A DNA stretch of 64,000 bases from contig NZ_JAQLOI010000001.1 in the NCBI RefSeq assembly GCF_028204155.1, positions 868,001 to 932,000 of the forward strand, read 5' to 3'. This DNA comes from Vibrio algarum (GTDB lineage: Bacteria > Pseudomonadota > Gammaproteobacteria > Enterobacterales > Vibrionaceae). Shown in pieces: positions 37,562-46,703 of this stretch. The notes under the pieces are model-generated. The model ran no database searches and was not told the origin of the DNA. It was given only the letters and a program-made list of their open reading frames with translations. Within the stretch, counting starts at the first letter, position 1; every line of letters starts with the position of its first letter. The position numbers and the translations under genes are program-made.

Positions 37562-37877
37562 GTACCTAAAATTTACTCTTTTCTGTGTTAAATCGCTATT
37601 TCAAGCGTATTTCTCTACCACTTTAAAGGCGATTATCGCCTATCACTTCAAATAAAGTTACGGTAATACAAAACAGTAACGCTCTTGAATCGATAACTAG
37701 ATCTTGAATCTATTCAGTTTTTTGTGAACTAATGAGCGAATTTTTGTTATAAATGTTAACAAAAGGTGTAAATTTACTTATCATGCACCGCTATAAATAC
37801 AATAAGTTTAATTTTTGTTAGCCATGCCCAACTCAAAGCATAATGATAAAGTCGGGCAAATGGGAGATATGCTGGAT
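37562..37877 (+). other. Intergenic region upstream of petABC
   Basis: About 316 AT-rich bases. A direct repeat of TCTTGAATC occurs at 37683-37691 and 37702-37710. A candidate promoter is TTGTGA (37722-37727), 17 bp, TGTTAT (37745-37750), matching four of six bases at each element. In-frame ATG codons at 37824, 37860 and 37869 could extend PetA; otherwise I see no gene. Confidence 0.4.
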
Positions 37878-38471
37878 ATGAGCAATGCGCCTTTAAACAG
37901 TGGACGTAGGCGCTTCTTAACTGCAACAACAGCCGTTGTTGGTGGTTTGGGAGCTGCAGCCGTAGCTGTTCCTTTTATTAAATCTTGGAACCCAAGTGAA
38001 AAAGCGAAAGCAGCGGGTGCGCCCGTTGAAGTCGATATTAGTAAACTCGAAGAAGGTCAAATGGTTCGCGTCGAATGGCGTGGTAAGCCTGTTTGGGTGG
38101 TCCGTCGAGCTGAATCTATAGTCTCAGCATTGAAAGATGCCGATACTCAACTAAGTGATCCCTCGTCAACCGAAGAGCAACAACCTGCTTACGCTCAGAA
38201 TGAGCACCGTTCAATTAAACCGGAGTATTTTGTTGCAGTTGGAATCTGTACCCACCTAGGCTGTTCACCTACCTATTTGCCAGATACCTTTAGTGAGCAA
38301 GTTCAAGGGGTTAGTTCTGGTTTCTTCTGTCCGTGTCACGGTTCTAAGTTTGATATGGCTGGTCGAGTATTCCAAGGTGTACCCGCACCATATAACTTGG
38401 TTATACCAAAACATATGTATTTGACGGATTCTAGAATTATTATTGGTGTAGATGAAGAAGGGGAAGCCTAA
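37878..38471 (+). CDS. petA: Ubiquinol-cytochrome c reductase iron-sulfur (Rieske) subunit PetA
   Basis: The Rieske protein of the bc1 complex. From the ATG at 37878 it is 197 aa and starts MSNAPLNSGRRRFLTATTAV. The twin-arginine motif RRRFLT near residues 10-15 is followed by a hydrophobic anchor, as expected for Tat export of a folded 2Fe-2S protein. The cluster ligands are in CTHLGC and CPCHGSKFD. The frame is open for 21 further codons upstream with other ATGs, so the start is uncertain. Its TAA overlaps the petB ATG. Confidence 0.93.
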   Translation: MSNAPLNSGRRRFLTATTAVVGGLGAAAVAVPFIKSWNPSEKAKAAGAPVEVDISKLEEGQMVRVEWRGKPVWVVRRAESIVSALKDADTQLSDPSSTEEQQPAYAQNEHRSIKPEYFVAVGICTHLGCSPTYLPDTFSEQVQGVSSGFFCPCHGSKFDMAGRVFQGVPAPYNLVIPKHMYLTDSRIIIGVDEEGEA

Positions 38472-39736
38472 TGCAAGCTTTAGCTGAATGGTTTGAAAAG
38501 CGTCTGCCTTCAATAAATGCTTATAAAAAGCATTTATCAGAATACCCGATGCCTAAGAACTTTAACTTTTGGTATTTGTTTGGTTCATTAGCCATGCTAG
38601 TTCTTGTTAACCAACTTGTTACTGGTATTTGGTTAACAATGAGCTATGAACCATCAGGAGATGGTGCGTTCGCATCTGTAGAGTACATCATGCGTGATGT
38701 CGATTATGGATGGTTGCTTCGCTATATGCACTCCACTGGTGCTTCTGCGTTCTTTATTGTTATTTATCTGCATATGTTCCGTGGCCTAATCTATGGCTCA
38801 TATCAGAAGCCACGCGAACTTGTGTGGATATTCGGTATGCTCATTTTCTTAGTACTGATGGCCGAAGCCTTTATGGGGTATCTACTTCCATGGGGACAAA
38901 TGTCTTACTGGGGAGCGCAGGTAATTATTTCACTATTTGGTGCGATTCCAGTTATCGGTGATGATTTGACGCTTTGGATCCGTGGTGATTACGTTATCTC
39001 AGGCGCGACATTGAACCGCTTCTTTGCACTTCACGTTATTGCATTGCCTATCGTTTTACTTCTCCTCGTTGTGCTGCACCTTCTCGCTTTACATGAGGTC
39101 GGCTCAAACAACCCAGATGGTATCGATACAAAATTACCGAAAGGAACGATGGGGGATGATTACGAAAGCTCATTTAAGTTTCATGAGTATTACACCAAGA
39201 AATACGACATTATCGACTCTATTCCATTCCACCCTTATGGAACGGTAAAAGACTTTATTGGTATTGCTGGTTTCTTGTTCTTCTTCTGCTATGTGTTGTT
39301 TTTTAACCCTGAGATGGGCGGTTATTTCCTTGAGCCACCTAACTTTGAGGCTGCTAATCCACTTAAAACACCGGAACATATTGCACCTGTATGGTACTTC
39401 ACTCCATTTTACGCGATTTTACGTGCTGTTCCTGACAAGCTATTAGGTGTAGTAGCGATGGGTGGAGCAATCGTTGTGTTGTTCTTACTTCCATGGTTAG
39501 ACCGTTGCAAAGTACGTTCATACCGTTACCGCAGCAAGTTCCACTTACTGAATATTGTTCAGTTCACTGTAAGCTTTATTGCCCTTGGTATCTTAGGCGC
39601 GTTGCCAGTTACAGATTTGTATACATTGCTAGCACGCATATTCTCACTAGGATATTTCATGTTCTTCGTTTTACTGTTCTTTTATAGTAAAAATGAAGCG
39701 ACTAAACCATTACCAGAAAGGGTGACATTCAAATGA
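38471..39736 (+). CDS. petB: Ubiquinol-cytochrome c reductase cytochrome b subunit PetB
   Basis: The 421-aa integral membrane protein binds the two b haems and both quinone sites. It has about eight or nine membrane helices. Haem-ligand histidines lie in RYMHSTGASAFFIVIYLHMFRG and in FFALHVIALPIVLLLLVVLHL (shown here in part). The Qo-site motif is HIAPVWYFTPFYAILRAVPD, with PVWY in place of mitochondrial PEWY. It overlaps petA by one base and petC by four. Confidence 0.97.
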   Translation: MQALAEWFEKRLPSINAYKKHLSEYPMPKNFNFWYLFGSLAMLVLVNQLVTGIWLTMSYEPSGDGAFASVEYIMRDVDYGWLLRYMHSTGASAFFIVIYLHMFRGLIYGSYQKPRELVWIFGMLIFLVLMAEAFMGYLLPWGQMSYWGAQVIISLFGAIPVIGDDLTLWIRGDYVISGATLNRFFALHVIALPIVLLLLVVLHLLALHEVGSNNPDGIDTKLPKGTMGDDYESSFKFHEYYTKKYDIIDSIPFHPYGTVKDFIGIAGFLFFFCYVLFFNPEMGGYFLEPPNFEAANPLKTPEHIAPVWYFTPFYAILRAVPDKLLGVVAMGGAIVVLFLLPWLDRCKVRSYRYRSKFHLLNIVQFTVSFIALGILGALPVTDLYTLLARIFSLGYFMFFVLLFFYSKNEATKPLPERVTFK

Positions 39737-40470
39737 AGAAGTGGATTGTAGTACTTTTTGCATTGTTACCATCTTTGGCGCTTGCGGCCGGTGGCAATGT
39801 TCATTTAGACAAAGCAAATAATGATATTAGGGATACCGCGTCATTGCAAAATGGTGCAAAGCTATTTATGAACTATTGTTTTGGGTGTCACTCAACGCAA
39901 TATCAACGCTATCAACGCGTTGCTACTGATTTAGATATCCCACTGGATCTTATGAAACAACACTTGATGTTTGATCCTGATGCTAAAATTGGTCAGCTAA
40001 TGGAGAATGCCATACCTGACGATTCAGCGGCTAAATGGTTTGGTGCTCCACCTCCAGACCTATCATTGGTTGCTCGTGTTCGAGGTACAGATTGGCTATA
40101 TACCTATTTACGTTCGTTTTATGCGGATCCATCTCGTCCATTTGGGGTGAATAATATTATTTTCCCAAGTGTAGGTATGCCTCATGTACTTGAAGAGCTT
40201 CAAGGAATCCCAATGCCAATCATTGAGACGCATATGGTTGATGGCGTTGAGAAACAGTCAGTGGTTGGCGTTAAGACAGATGGCACCGGTGAAATGAGCA
40301 CCAGTGAATACGATAGTGCTGTTCGTGATATTGTAAATTTCCTCGAATATTCTGGTGATCCTGTCAAGTTAGAGCGTGAAGCTCTAGGTTGGTGGGTCAT
40401 GGGATTCCTTGTGCTATTTACCATCGTGGTAGTTCTACTTAAGAAAGAGTATTGGCGCGACGTGCACTAA
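39733..40470 (+). CDS. petC: Ubiquinol-cytochrome c reductase cytochrome c1 PetC
   Basis: The 245-aa membrane-anchored cytochrome has a signal peptide (MKKWIVVLFALLPSLALA). The haem-binding CFGCH has C49, C52 and H53, and one C-terminal anchor helix spans about 220-238. A methionine in the second half provides the sixth haem ligand in this family. It closes the petABC operon, which passes electrons from ubiquinol to soluble cytochrome c. Confidence 0.96.
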   Translation: MKKWIVVLFALLPSLALAAGGNVHLDKANNDIRDTASLQNGAKLFMNYCFGCHSTQYQRYQRVATDLDIPLDLMKQHLMFDPDAKIGQLMENAIPDDSAAKWFGAPPPDLSLVARVRGTDWLYTYLRSFYADPSRPFGVNNIIFPSVGMPHVLEELQGIPMPIIETHMVDGVEKQSVVGVKTDGTGEMSTSEYDSAVRDIVNFLEYSGDPVKLEREALGWWVMGFLVLFTIVVVLLKKEYWRDVH

Positions 40471-40501
40471 TTGTGCTATCATGCCGTGCTAATTTTCATG
40501 T

Positions 40502-40531
40502 AATGGAGGCAGTTAGCCTCCATTATTTTTT
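40502..40531 (+). terminator. Terminator of petABC
   Basis: A 9-bp stem (40502-40510 with 40516-40524) is followed by ATTTTTT. It lies 32 bases after petC and 28 bases before sspA. Confidence 0.85.
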
Positions 40532-40558
40532 CTGTTTGTAAGTGCACCGGAGGGCTCA

Positions 40559-41194
40559 ATGGCTGTAGCTGCCAATAAACGTTCTGTTATGACTCTTTTT
40601 TCTAGCGCGTCTGATCTTTATAGTCATCAGGTTCGTATCGTTTTAGCTGAAAAAGGGGTAAGTGTTGAAGTTGAATTGGTTGATGATGCCAATTTGCCTA
40701 ATGAACTCATTGAGCTAAACCCGTATAAGTCAGTACCAACTCTAATTGATCGTGAGTTAGCACTTTATGACTCAAAGATCATTATGGAATATCTAGACGA
40801 GCGTTTTCCTCACCCACCATTGATGCCTGTATACCCAGTTGCACGTGGCAACAGCCGCTTGATGATTTATCGTATAGAGCGTAATTGGTATTCATTGGCG
40901 AAAAAAATCGTAGAAGGTAGCCCTGAGCAAGCAGAATCTGCTCGTCAGAAACTACGCAATGATCTACTAACGCTTGGTCCTGTTTTTGCAGAATATGAAT
41001 ACTTCATGAGTGAAGAATTTAGTCTTATCGATTGCTATTTAGCTCCGCTGTTGTGGCGTTTACCTACTTTTGGTATTGAATTGACTGGACCTGGCTCTAA
41101 AGAGTTGAAAATTTACATGAGTCGAGTGTTTGAACGTGATTCGTTCTTAGCTTCATTGACCGAAGCTGAACGCGAGATGCGTTTAGTTCGATAG
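40559..41194 (+). CDS. sspA: Stringent starvation protein A
   Basis: SspA is a glutathione-S-transferase-fold protein that binds RNA polymerase and modulates stationary-phase and virulence promoters. The 211-aa product has the thioredoxin-like N-terminus (TLFSSASDLYSHQVRIVLAE) and the all-helical C-terminal domain, with DCYLAPLLWRLP. As in other SspA proteins, the GST active site is lost. sspB follows after 22 bases. Confidence 0.96.
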   Translation: MAVAANKRSVMTLFSSASDLYSHQVRIVLAEKGVSVEVELVDDANLPNELIELNPYKSVPTLIDRELALYDSKIIMEYLDERFPHPPLMPVYPVARGNSRLMIYRIERNWYSLAKKIVEGSPEQAESARQKLRNDLLTLGPVFAEYEYFMSEEFSLIDCYLAPLLWRLPTFGIELTGPGSKELKIYMSRVFERDSFLASLTEAEREMRLVR

Positions 41195-41216
41195 ATAGTA
41201 AAGGCTGATTCGAAAA

Positions 41217-41702
41217 ATGGATAGCAGCAATATGACCCCTCGCCGCCCTTACTTGTTGAGGGCATTTTATGAGTGGTTAGTTGACAATGATTTGACGCCT
41301 CATTTAGTTGTTGAGGCGGATCTACCCGGTGTTCGTGTACCAGACCAATTTGTTCAAGATGGCCAGATTATTTTAAATGTGGCCCCTAGAGCTGTCGGTA
41401 ATTTAGAAATGAGTAATGAAGCCGTTACCTTTAGTGCTCGATTTGGTGGTAAGCCGCATTCTGTTATTGTTCCGTTGTACGCTGTCCAAGCTATTTACGC
41501 TAGAGAGAATGGCGCTGGTACAATGTTTGAACCGGAAGATGCGTATCAAATAAGTATCGAAGAGGGTGTTGAACACGAACTTTTCGATGCTGAAGAGGGC
41601 GAACCAACAATCGGTCTGGCACAAAGTTATGATGGCGATAATGAACCTAATGATGAGCCGCCAACACCGAAAGGGCGACCAAGCCTAAGAGTTGTAAAAT
41701 AA
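41217..41702 (+). CDS. sspB: ClpXP protease specificity-enhancing factor SspB
   Basis: SspB delivers ssrA-tagged proteins to ClpXP. The 161-aa protein starts MDSSNMTPRRPYLLRAFYEW and keeps the substrate-binding core (VNLAPRAVGNL-like segment, ARENGAGTMFEPE). A disordered acidic linker follows, and the C-terminal ClpX-binding tail RPSLRVVK. It forms a two-gene operon with sspA. Confidence 0.96.
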   Translation: MDSSNMTPRRPYLLRAFYEWLVDNDLTPHLVVEADLPGVRVPDQFVQDGQIILNVAPRAVGNLEMSNEAVTFSARFGGKPHSVIVPLYAVQAIYARENGAGTMFEPEDAYQISIEEGVEHELFDAEEGEPTIGLAQSYDGDNEPNDEPPTPKGRPSLRVVK

Positions 41703-41703
41703 T

Positions 41704-41733
41704 AAAAAGCCGCTTAGTTTAAGCGGCTTTTTT
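41704..41733 (+). terminator. Bidirectional terminator between sspB and dolP
   Basis: A 12-bp stem (41704-41715 with 41721-41732) starts with A5 and ends with T5. It sits between convergent genes and can serve both. Confidence 0.88.
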
Positions 41734-41745
41734 GATCCTTATTGT

Positions 41746-42447
41746 TCATTCTTCAATGGGAGCAATAAAAGGGACATCTTCTTCTATTACTGTGTTTTCG
41801 GCTTGAGTTTCGGAAACAGTAATTACTTCGGCTTGAATTTCTTGTTTCTGTTCTTGTTGTACTTCTTTTGCTGCAGGCTCTTCACCGTAATAAAAAGCTC
41901 TAATTACTTTGCTAACACCAGAAATATTTCTTGCGATATCAACGGCTTTATCTGCGTGGTATGGGGACACTGCTCCCGTCAAAAATACTTCAGTATCTTC
42001 GGTATAGACCGTCACTTTAATCTCACGAAGTTCGTCATCCGCAATAATGGATGATTTCACTTTGGTTGTAATCCATGTGTCTTTGCTAACAGCACCAATA
42101 GAGAGCAAAGGTTTTACTTTCATTTGGTTATATACGACGTTAACTCCTTTGAGCTTACGAACTTCAGCTTCAACAGAATCTTTTAAGTCTTGAGAGACCG
42201 CTTGACCCATAAGCAATACATTGCCTTTAAAGGTATTGGCGGTAACTCTCACATTAAATTGGTAGGGTGACTTATTACCAAGAGCGCCAACTTGTAAGGA
42301 TATGTCTTGGTCAGTGGCTAGTTCTCGACTGTCTCTTGGATCGGTTACAACGTAAACAGCTGTAGCGGCTCCCGCTAAAAATAATCCCGCACAACCCGTT
42401 AATAGAATGCTCAAGATAGGTATCAATAAAAAACGCACTTTGTTCAT
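41746..42447 (-). CDS. dolP: BON-domain outer membrane lipoprotein DolP (YraP)
   Basis: DolP is an outer-membrane lipoprotein with two BON domains that supports envelope integrity and BAM function. From the ATG at 42447 (after GAGGAATA) it is 233 aa, with lipobox LTGC and the lipidated cysteine at position 19. BON1 spans about 45-110 and BON2 about 120-185. A Glu/Gln-rich C-terminal tail of about 45 residues is longer than in E. coli. It follows diaA, as in E. coli. Confidence 0.93.
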   Translation of the reverse strand: MNKVRFLLIPILSILLTGCAGLFLAGAATAVYVVTDPRDSRELATDQDISLQVGALGNKSPYQFNVRVTANTFKGNVLLMGQAVSQDLKDSVEAEVRKLKGVNVVYNQMKVKPLLSIGAVSKDTWITTKVKSSIIADDELREIKVTVYTEDTEVFLTGAVSPYHADKAVDIARNISGVSKVIRAFYYGEEPAAKEVQQEQKQEIQAEVITVSETQAENTVIEEDVPFIAPIEE

Positions 42448-42451
42448 TTTT

Positions 42452-43042
42452 TTATTCCTCATGAGCAGGAAAAAGAACCTGATCAATTAAATCACATAGG
42501 CAGTGTAGAGTGACCATGTGTACTTCATGGATGCGAGCCGTTCTATGCGAGGGGATACGAACTTCCACATCATGCTCGCCTAGCAACCCAGCCATTTCAC
42601 CACCGTCTTTACCGGTAAGTGCGATGATTGTCATATCGCGTGTTACAGCCGCTTCCATCGCTTTCACGATGTTTTGGCTATTACCACTCGTAGAGATAGC
42701 TAATAAAATATCACCAGCTTGACCAAATGCTCTAACCTGCTTTGAGAATATTTGTTGGTAATCATAGTCATTAGCGACCGCTGTTAAAGTTGTGTTATCT
42801 GCCGTTAACGCCATAGCAGGTAAGCTTGGTCTTTCTGTTTCAAAATGATTGAGTAGGCAAGATACAAACTGCTGTGCGTTGGCAGCCGAACCACCATTAC
42901 CACAACAAAGAATTTTATTGCCATTTAGTAGGCTTGTTACCATTGCCTGAGCGGCATAAGTGATGGGATCTGGTAGCGCCTCTGCGGCTGCAATTTGAAT
43001 TTGGATACTCTCGGTAAAACTGGCTTTAATACTTTCTTGCAT
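42452..43042 (-). CDS. diaA: DnaA initiator-associating protein DiaA (SIS domain)
   Basis: DiaA is a tetrameric SIS-domain protein that binds DnaA and times replication initiation. The 196-aa product has CCGNGGSAANAQQFV and LLAISTSGNSQNIVKA, the SIS-fold sugar-phosphate loops. It is close to GmhA phosphoheptose isomerases, but the yraN-diaA-dolP context is diagnostic for DiaA. The stop codon lies 4 bases before the dolP start. Confidence 0.92.
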   Translation of the reverse strand: MQESIKASFTESIQIQIAAAEALPDPITYAAQAMVTSLLNGNKILCCGNGGSAANAQQFVSCLLNHFETERPSLPAMALTADNTTLTAVANDYDYQQIFSKQVRAFGQAGDILLAISTSGNSQNIVKAMEAAVTRDMTIIALTGKDGGEMAGLLGEHDVEVRIPSHRTARIHEVHMVTLHCLCDLIDQVLFPAHEE

Positions 43043-43049
43043 GGTTCAA

Positions 43050-43418
43050 TTAATCCTGCGTTATAGCGTTCTTTATCCAATTGATGTCTGTTCCGTGTTG
43101 GTGAATAGCAACAACATCAAATCTAAAATCAGTCGAGTATGGTGAACGATTTTGACGACCTAACCACACATGTGCGGTCTTAATCAACTTTTGACGCTTA
43201 GAGTGGGTTACAAACTCCGCTGCGTGGCCAAAACGGCTATCTTTACGGTATTTTACTTCAACGAAGACTATGGTCTCTTGATCTTGCATTATTAGATCAA
43301 TCTCGCCGAACTTAGTGTTGAAATTAAATTCAATCAAAGATAAACCTTGGCTGTTTAGAAACTTATTCGCCAAGGCCTCATATTTATTTCCTATCTCTCT
43401 TTTACTAAAGAGACTCAT
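43050..43418 (-). CDS. yraN: YraN family protein (UPF0102, endonuclease-like fold)
   Basis: The 122-aa protein with a PD-(D/E)XK-like core: GNKYEALANKFL, then FGEIDLIMQDQETIVFVEVKYRK contains the likely catalytic D...ExK. The family resembles Holliday-junction resolvases but its activity is unproven. It overlaps lpoA by 14 bases and precedes diaA by 7, so the lpoA-yraN-diaA-dolP set is one unit. Confidence 0.92.
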   Translation of the reverse strand: MSLFSKREIGNKYEALANKFLNSQGLSLIEFNFNTKFGEIDLIMQDQETIVFVEVKYRKDSRFGHAAEFVTHSKRQKLIKTAHVWLGRQNRSPYSTDFRFDVVAIHQHGTDINWIKNAITQD

Positions 43419-45219
43419 GCTCCGCCCAGCCGATTTCTCGCTGTACTACACATTGTTGATCTATACTTAGCGTACCTGTTTTCGCTTCTATCTTATAGTC
43501 TTGTACTACTTTCATTTGTGGTAATTCGTTCGTTAACTGATAAGCGTCCATCCCTAATGCTTGTAAGCGTTTTTGACTATTGCTCTGGTTTGGCCATAGC
43601 TCATCTAACTGCGTAAGTAAGGTCGAATTGCTTTCGACTAACATCGGTATATCACTGAATATAACCCCAGACAGATCCTCAAATTGACGCTTCCCTCCGT
43701 CGTTACTTCTAGAGTTTGCGAATAATTTAGGTGGTTTAGCTTCAGGATTGATAGCCACTTCTATAAATGGTTTTATCAGTGTTAGCTCTGAGCTCTTGGC
43801 CACAATATAAATAGAGTCAATATCCCTTCGGCTTCTGGCTTGATTTTCTAGCTGCATAGCCATTAAATTTTCCATTTGCACAATTCTGCTTTGACTTGCA
43901 TTGATGCCAAGGGTGGAATTTATGTTTTTTTGCAATTGCGCTTTTGTTCCAAAATAGCTGACTACAGCCTGATTGTTGCTGTATTTTTTCCATTCATTCT
44001 GGAACGCAATAGCGACTCGAGTACCTAAGGTCCCTTTAGGGGCTAAAATTAGAGGGTATTGAAAGCCTTGAGAAAATAGATGCTTAGCTGCCTGTTCGAC
44101 TTCTTGTTCAGGTGAAAGCGTTAGATAACAGGTGTTGAATGTGGGGTCTGTCTCATTAGGAATATTGAGCGCTAACGTTGGGATTTTTTGTGCTCGCTCC
44201 GATTGAATCATAGTTAGTTCTTCGATGTTCTTTTTCATCAGCGGGCCAACGATAAAATCTATGCTCTCTTCGTCTAGTTTCTGAGCTAGCTGTTGGTTAT
44301 TTACTTTATTTGTATCAATTACGGTAAGAATGGCATCACTATCTCTAGTGTTATCATTCATTAACGCCATTAGAAAACCGTCTCTTACTAACTTGGCTTG
44401 CTTTTCATATTTACCCGTTAATGGCAATAGTAGTGCCGTGCTTTTAGGTTGTACGATTTCAAGATCCAGAATAGCCTGTACGTCGCTTGGCACATAGAGG
44501 GCGGCTAAATGGTCTGGGTTTTCCTGCAGCCATGTTTCTAGTACATCTTTTAGTTGGGTCGCATTTGTACCTAGAGTCTTCATATAGACAGCAAGTTGAA
44601 GCCATGCAGTGAGATCGGGTTCATTTTGTTGTGCAGACAAATTACTTATATCAAATTGGGAATATTTTGAAAGTTGGCTCCAAATCTGCTCTGCAATAAT
44701 TTCTTGTTCTTCAGGCTTTAGATATTGGCTGAGTAAAATGGTTTCTCGGCTAGCATTTATGTGATCCCCTAGTTGGGAAAATAACTCAGCGCGCATTGCA
44801 TGGTAGTCTTTCCATTGCTCTTGAGGAAGCTCCCACCATTGTGCAAAGTTAAGTTGTTGCAGAGCTTCTGTAGATTGACCAGTTAACATTAAGTGCTTGG
44901 CTCTGGCGAGTTGCCATTCGGCCTGCTGTATTTCAGATAATTGTAGTTTCTCTATTCTTGTTATTAAGAAACCAGCTTGTTCAGTATTTCCTTCAGCGGT
45001 TGCTGCTTTGAGGGCCATAATAAGCCAATCATTTTGTAAGCTACTTCCGAGAGTGTCTGCCTTAACGATATAAGCTTGTGCCGATAAGGTGGGATCTAAG
45101 GTAATATCGATCTTTTCTGGGGAATTTGGTTGAGAAGAACACGCCGCAAGAACAATTGCTAGTGCAATTGGAGTAATAAGGCGTGGTACACTGATCCGTT
45201 GCTGGTTCTTTTTAGGCAT
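43405..45219 (-). CDS. lpoA: Penicillin-binding protein activator LpoA
   Basis: LpoA is an outer-membrane lipoprotein that reaches through the periplasm to activate PBP1A. The 604-aa protein has a signal peptide ending in the lipobox LAAC (C27), an N-terminal helical TPR-like domain (about 35-250), and a C-terminal periplasmic-binding-protein-like domain (about 258-570, with STALLLPLTGKYEKQAKLV). It is divergent from rsmI over 63 bp, as in E. coli. Confidence 0.95.
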   Translation of the reverse strand: MPKKNQQRISVPRLITPIALAIVLAACSSQPNSPEKIDITLDPTLSAQAYIVKADTLGSSLQNDWLIMALKAATAEGNTEQAGFLITRIEKLQLSEIQQAEWQLARAKHLMLTGQSTEALQQLNFAQWWELPQEQWKDYHAMRAELFSQLGDHINASRETILLSQYLKPEEQEIIAEQIWSQLSKYSQFDISNLSAQQNEPDLTAWLQLAVYMKTLGTNATQLKDVLETWLQENPDHLAALYVPSDVQAILDLEIVQPKSTALLLPLTGKYEKQAKLVRDGFLMALMNDNTRDSDAILTVIDTNKVNNQQLAQKLDEESIDFIVGPLMKKNIEELTMIQSERAQKIPTLALNIPNETDPTFNTCYLTLSPEQEVEQAAKHLFSQGFQYPLILAPKGTLGTRVAIAFQNEWKKYSNNQAVVSYFGTKAQLQKNINSTLGINASQSRIVQMENLMAMQLENQARSRRDIDSIYIVAKSSELTLIKPFIEVAINPEAKPPKLFANSRSNDGGKRQFEDLSGVIFSDIPMLVESNSTLLTQLDELWPNQSNSQKRLQALGMDAYQLTNELPQMKVVQDYKIEAKTGTLSIDQQCVVQREIGWAEHESL

Positions 45220-45282
45220 AAGTTATTATTCAACTATGTGTAAATTTATCTCTATATTAATCGCTGAAGTGATGGTAAACAA

Positions 45283-46146
45283 ATGACAGATAACAAAACT
45301 TTTCCGTCAGAGATCCCAACTCTCTACATTGTACCCACCCCAATTGGAAATTTGGGAGATATAACCCAGCGTGCTATTGAGGTTTTATCCAGTGTGGATG
45401 TTATTGCCGCAGAAGATACACGACACACTGGGAAACTGCTCGCCCACTTTAACATACCAACTAAAACTTATGCCTTACATGATCATAATGAACAACAAAA
45501 AGCGCAAGTATTAGTTGATAGATTATTACAAGGACAATCTATAGCGCTGGTTTCTGATGCTGGAACCCCTTTAATTAGTGATCCAGGATACCATTTAGTA
45601 AACAAATGTCGTCAAGCGGGTGTAAAAGTTGTTCCGCTTCCAGGTGCGTGTGCATTTGTAACTGCTCTAAGTGCCTCAGGGTTACCTTCTGATAGATTTA
45701 GCTTTGAAGGCTTTTTGCCGGCAAAAAGCAAAGGCAGGCAGGATAAATTTAGAGAGATAGAGAGAGCTGAACGTACCTGTATTTTTTATGAGTCGCCTCA
45801 TAGAATAATGGGCTCTCTTCAAGATATGTTGGCAGTGCTCGGGCCAGAAAGAATAGTTGTGCTTGCTCGTGAGTTAACAAAAACCTTTGAAACTATTCAA
45901 GGTATGCCTTTAGGTGAACTTATACCTTGGATTGAAGAAGACGATAACCGTAAGAGAGGTGAGATGGTCTTGCTTATCCATGGTTACCGAGAGGATGTGA
46001 AAGACGAAATTCCAGCGGAAGCACTGCGCTTGTTGAAATTACTTGTAGCAGAACTCCCATTGAAGAAAGCTGCAGCTATCGTTGCAGAAACGCATGGATT
46101 AAAGAAAAATCTGTTGTACAAATGGGGGTTAGAGAACTTGGAATAG
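45283..46146 (+). CDS. rsmI: 16S rRNA (cytidine(1402)-2'-O)-methyltransferase RsmI
   Basis: RsmI methylates the ribose of C1402 in the decoding centre. The 287-aa protein belongs to the tetrapyrrole methylase fold: YIVPTPIGNLGDITQRAI near residue 14, AEDTRHT, and SDAGTPLISDPGYHLV, which binds AdoMet. The partner modification at the same nucleotide is made by RsmH, whose gene lies 2.7 kb further along. Confidence 0.96.
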   Translation: MTDNKTFPSEIPTLYIVPTPIGNLGDITQRAIEVLSSVDVIAAEDTRHTGKLLAHFNIPTKTYALHDHNEQQKAQVLVDRLLQGQSIALVSDAGTPLISDPGYHLVNKCRQAGVKVVPLPGACAFVTALSASGLPSDRFSFEGFLPAKSKGRQDKFREIERAERTCIFYESPHRIMGSLQDMLAVLGPERIVVLARELTKTFETIQGMPLGELIPWIEEDDNRKRGEMVLLIHGYREDVKDEIPAEALRLLKLLVAELPLKKAAAIVAETHGLKKNLLYKWGLENLE

Positions 46147-46198
46147 TCGTAGGCAGGTAATCGAACATAACCAACTAAGAAATTGCTGTTCTATAAGC

Positions 46199-46227
46199 TC
46201 GACATCTATAGTCGCTTCCGCTACAAT
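46199..46227 (+). promoter_or_regulatory. Sigma-70 promoter of rnpB
   Basis: TCGACA (46199-46204), exactly 17 bp, and TACAAT (46222-46227). The predicted start, 7-8 bases after the -10, coincides with the first base of the RNase P RNA at 46235. Confidence 0.82.
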
Positions 46228-46234
46228 CCGCGCC

Positions 46235-46643
<409 letters not shown>

Positions 46644-46651
46644 ATTGAAAT

Positions 46652-46685
46652 AAAAAAACCTCGCAAATTTTTGCGAGGTTTTTTT
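46652..46685 (+). terminator. Bidirectional terminator of rnpB and the lambda-P-like gene
   Basis: A 10-bp stem (46657-46666 with 46671-46680) is flanked by A and T runs that extend the pairing and supply a T tract on both strands. It lies between rnpB and the converging gene ending at 46704. Confidence 0.9.
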
Positions 46686-46703
46686 ATTTGAGAAGATAAA
46701 TTT

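Noticed and set aside
42452..43042. GmhA phosphoheptose isomerase
   Set aside because: The SIS fold is shared, but the lpoA-yraN-dolP neighbourhood identifies DiaA.
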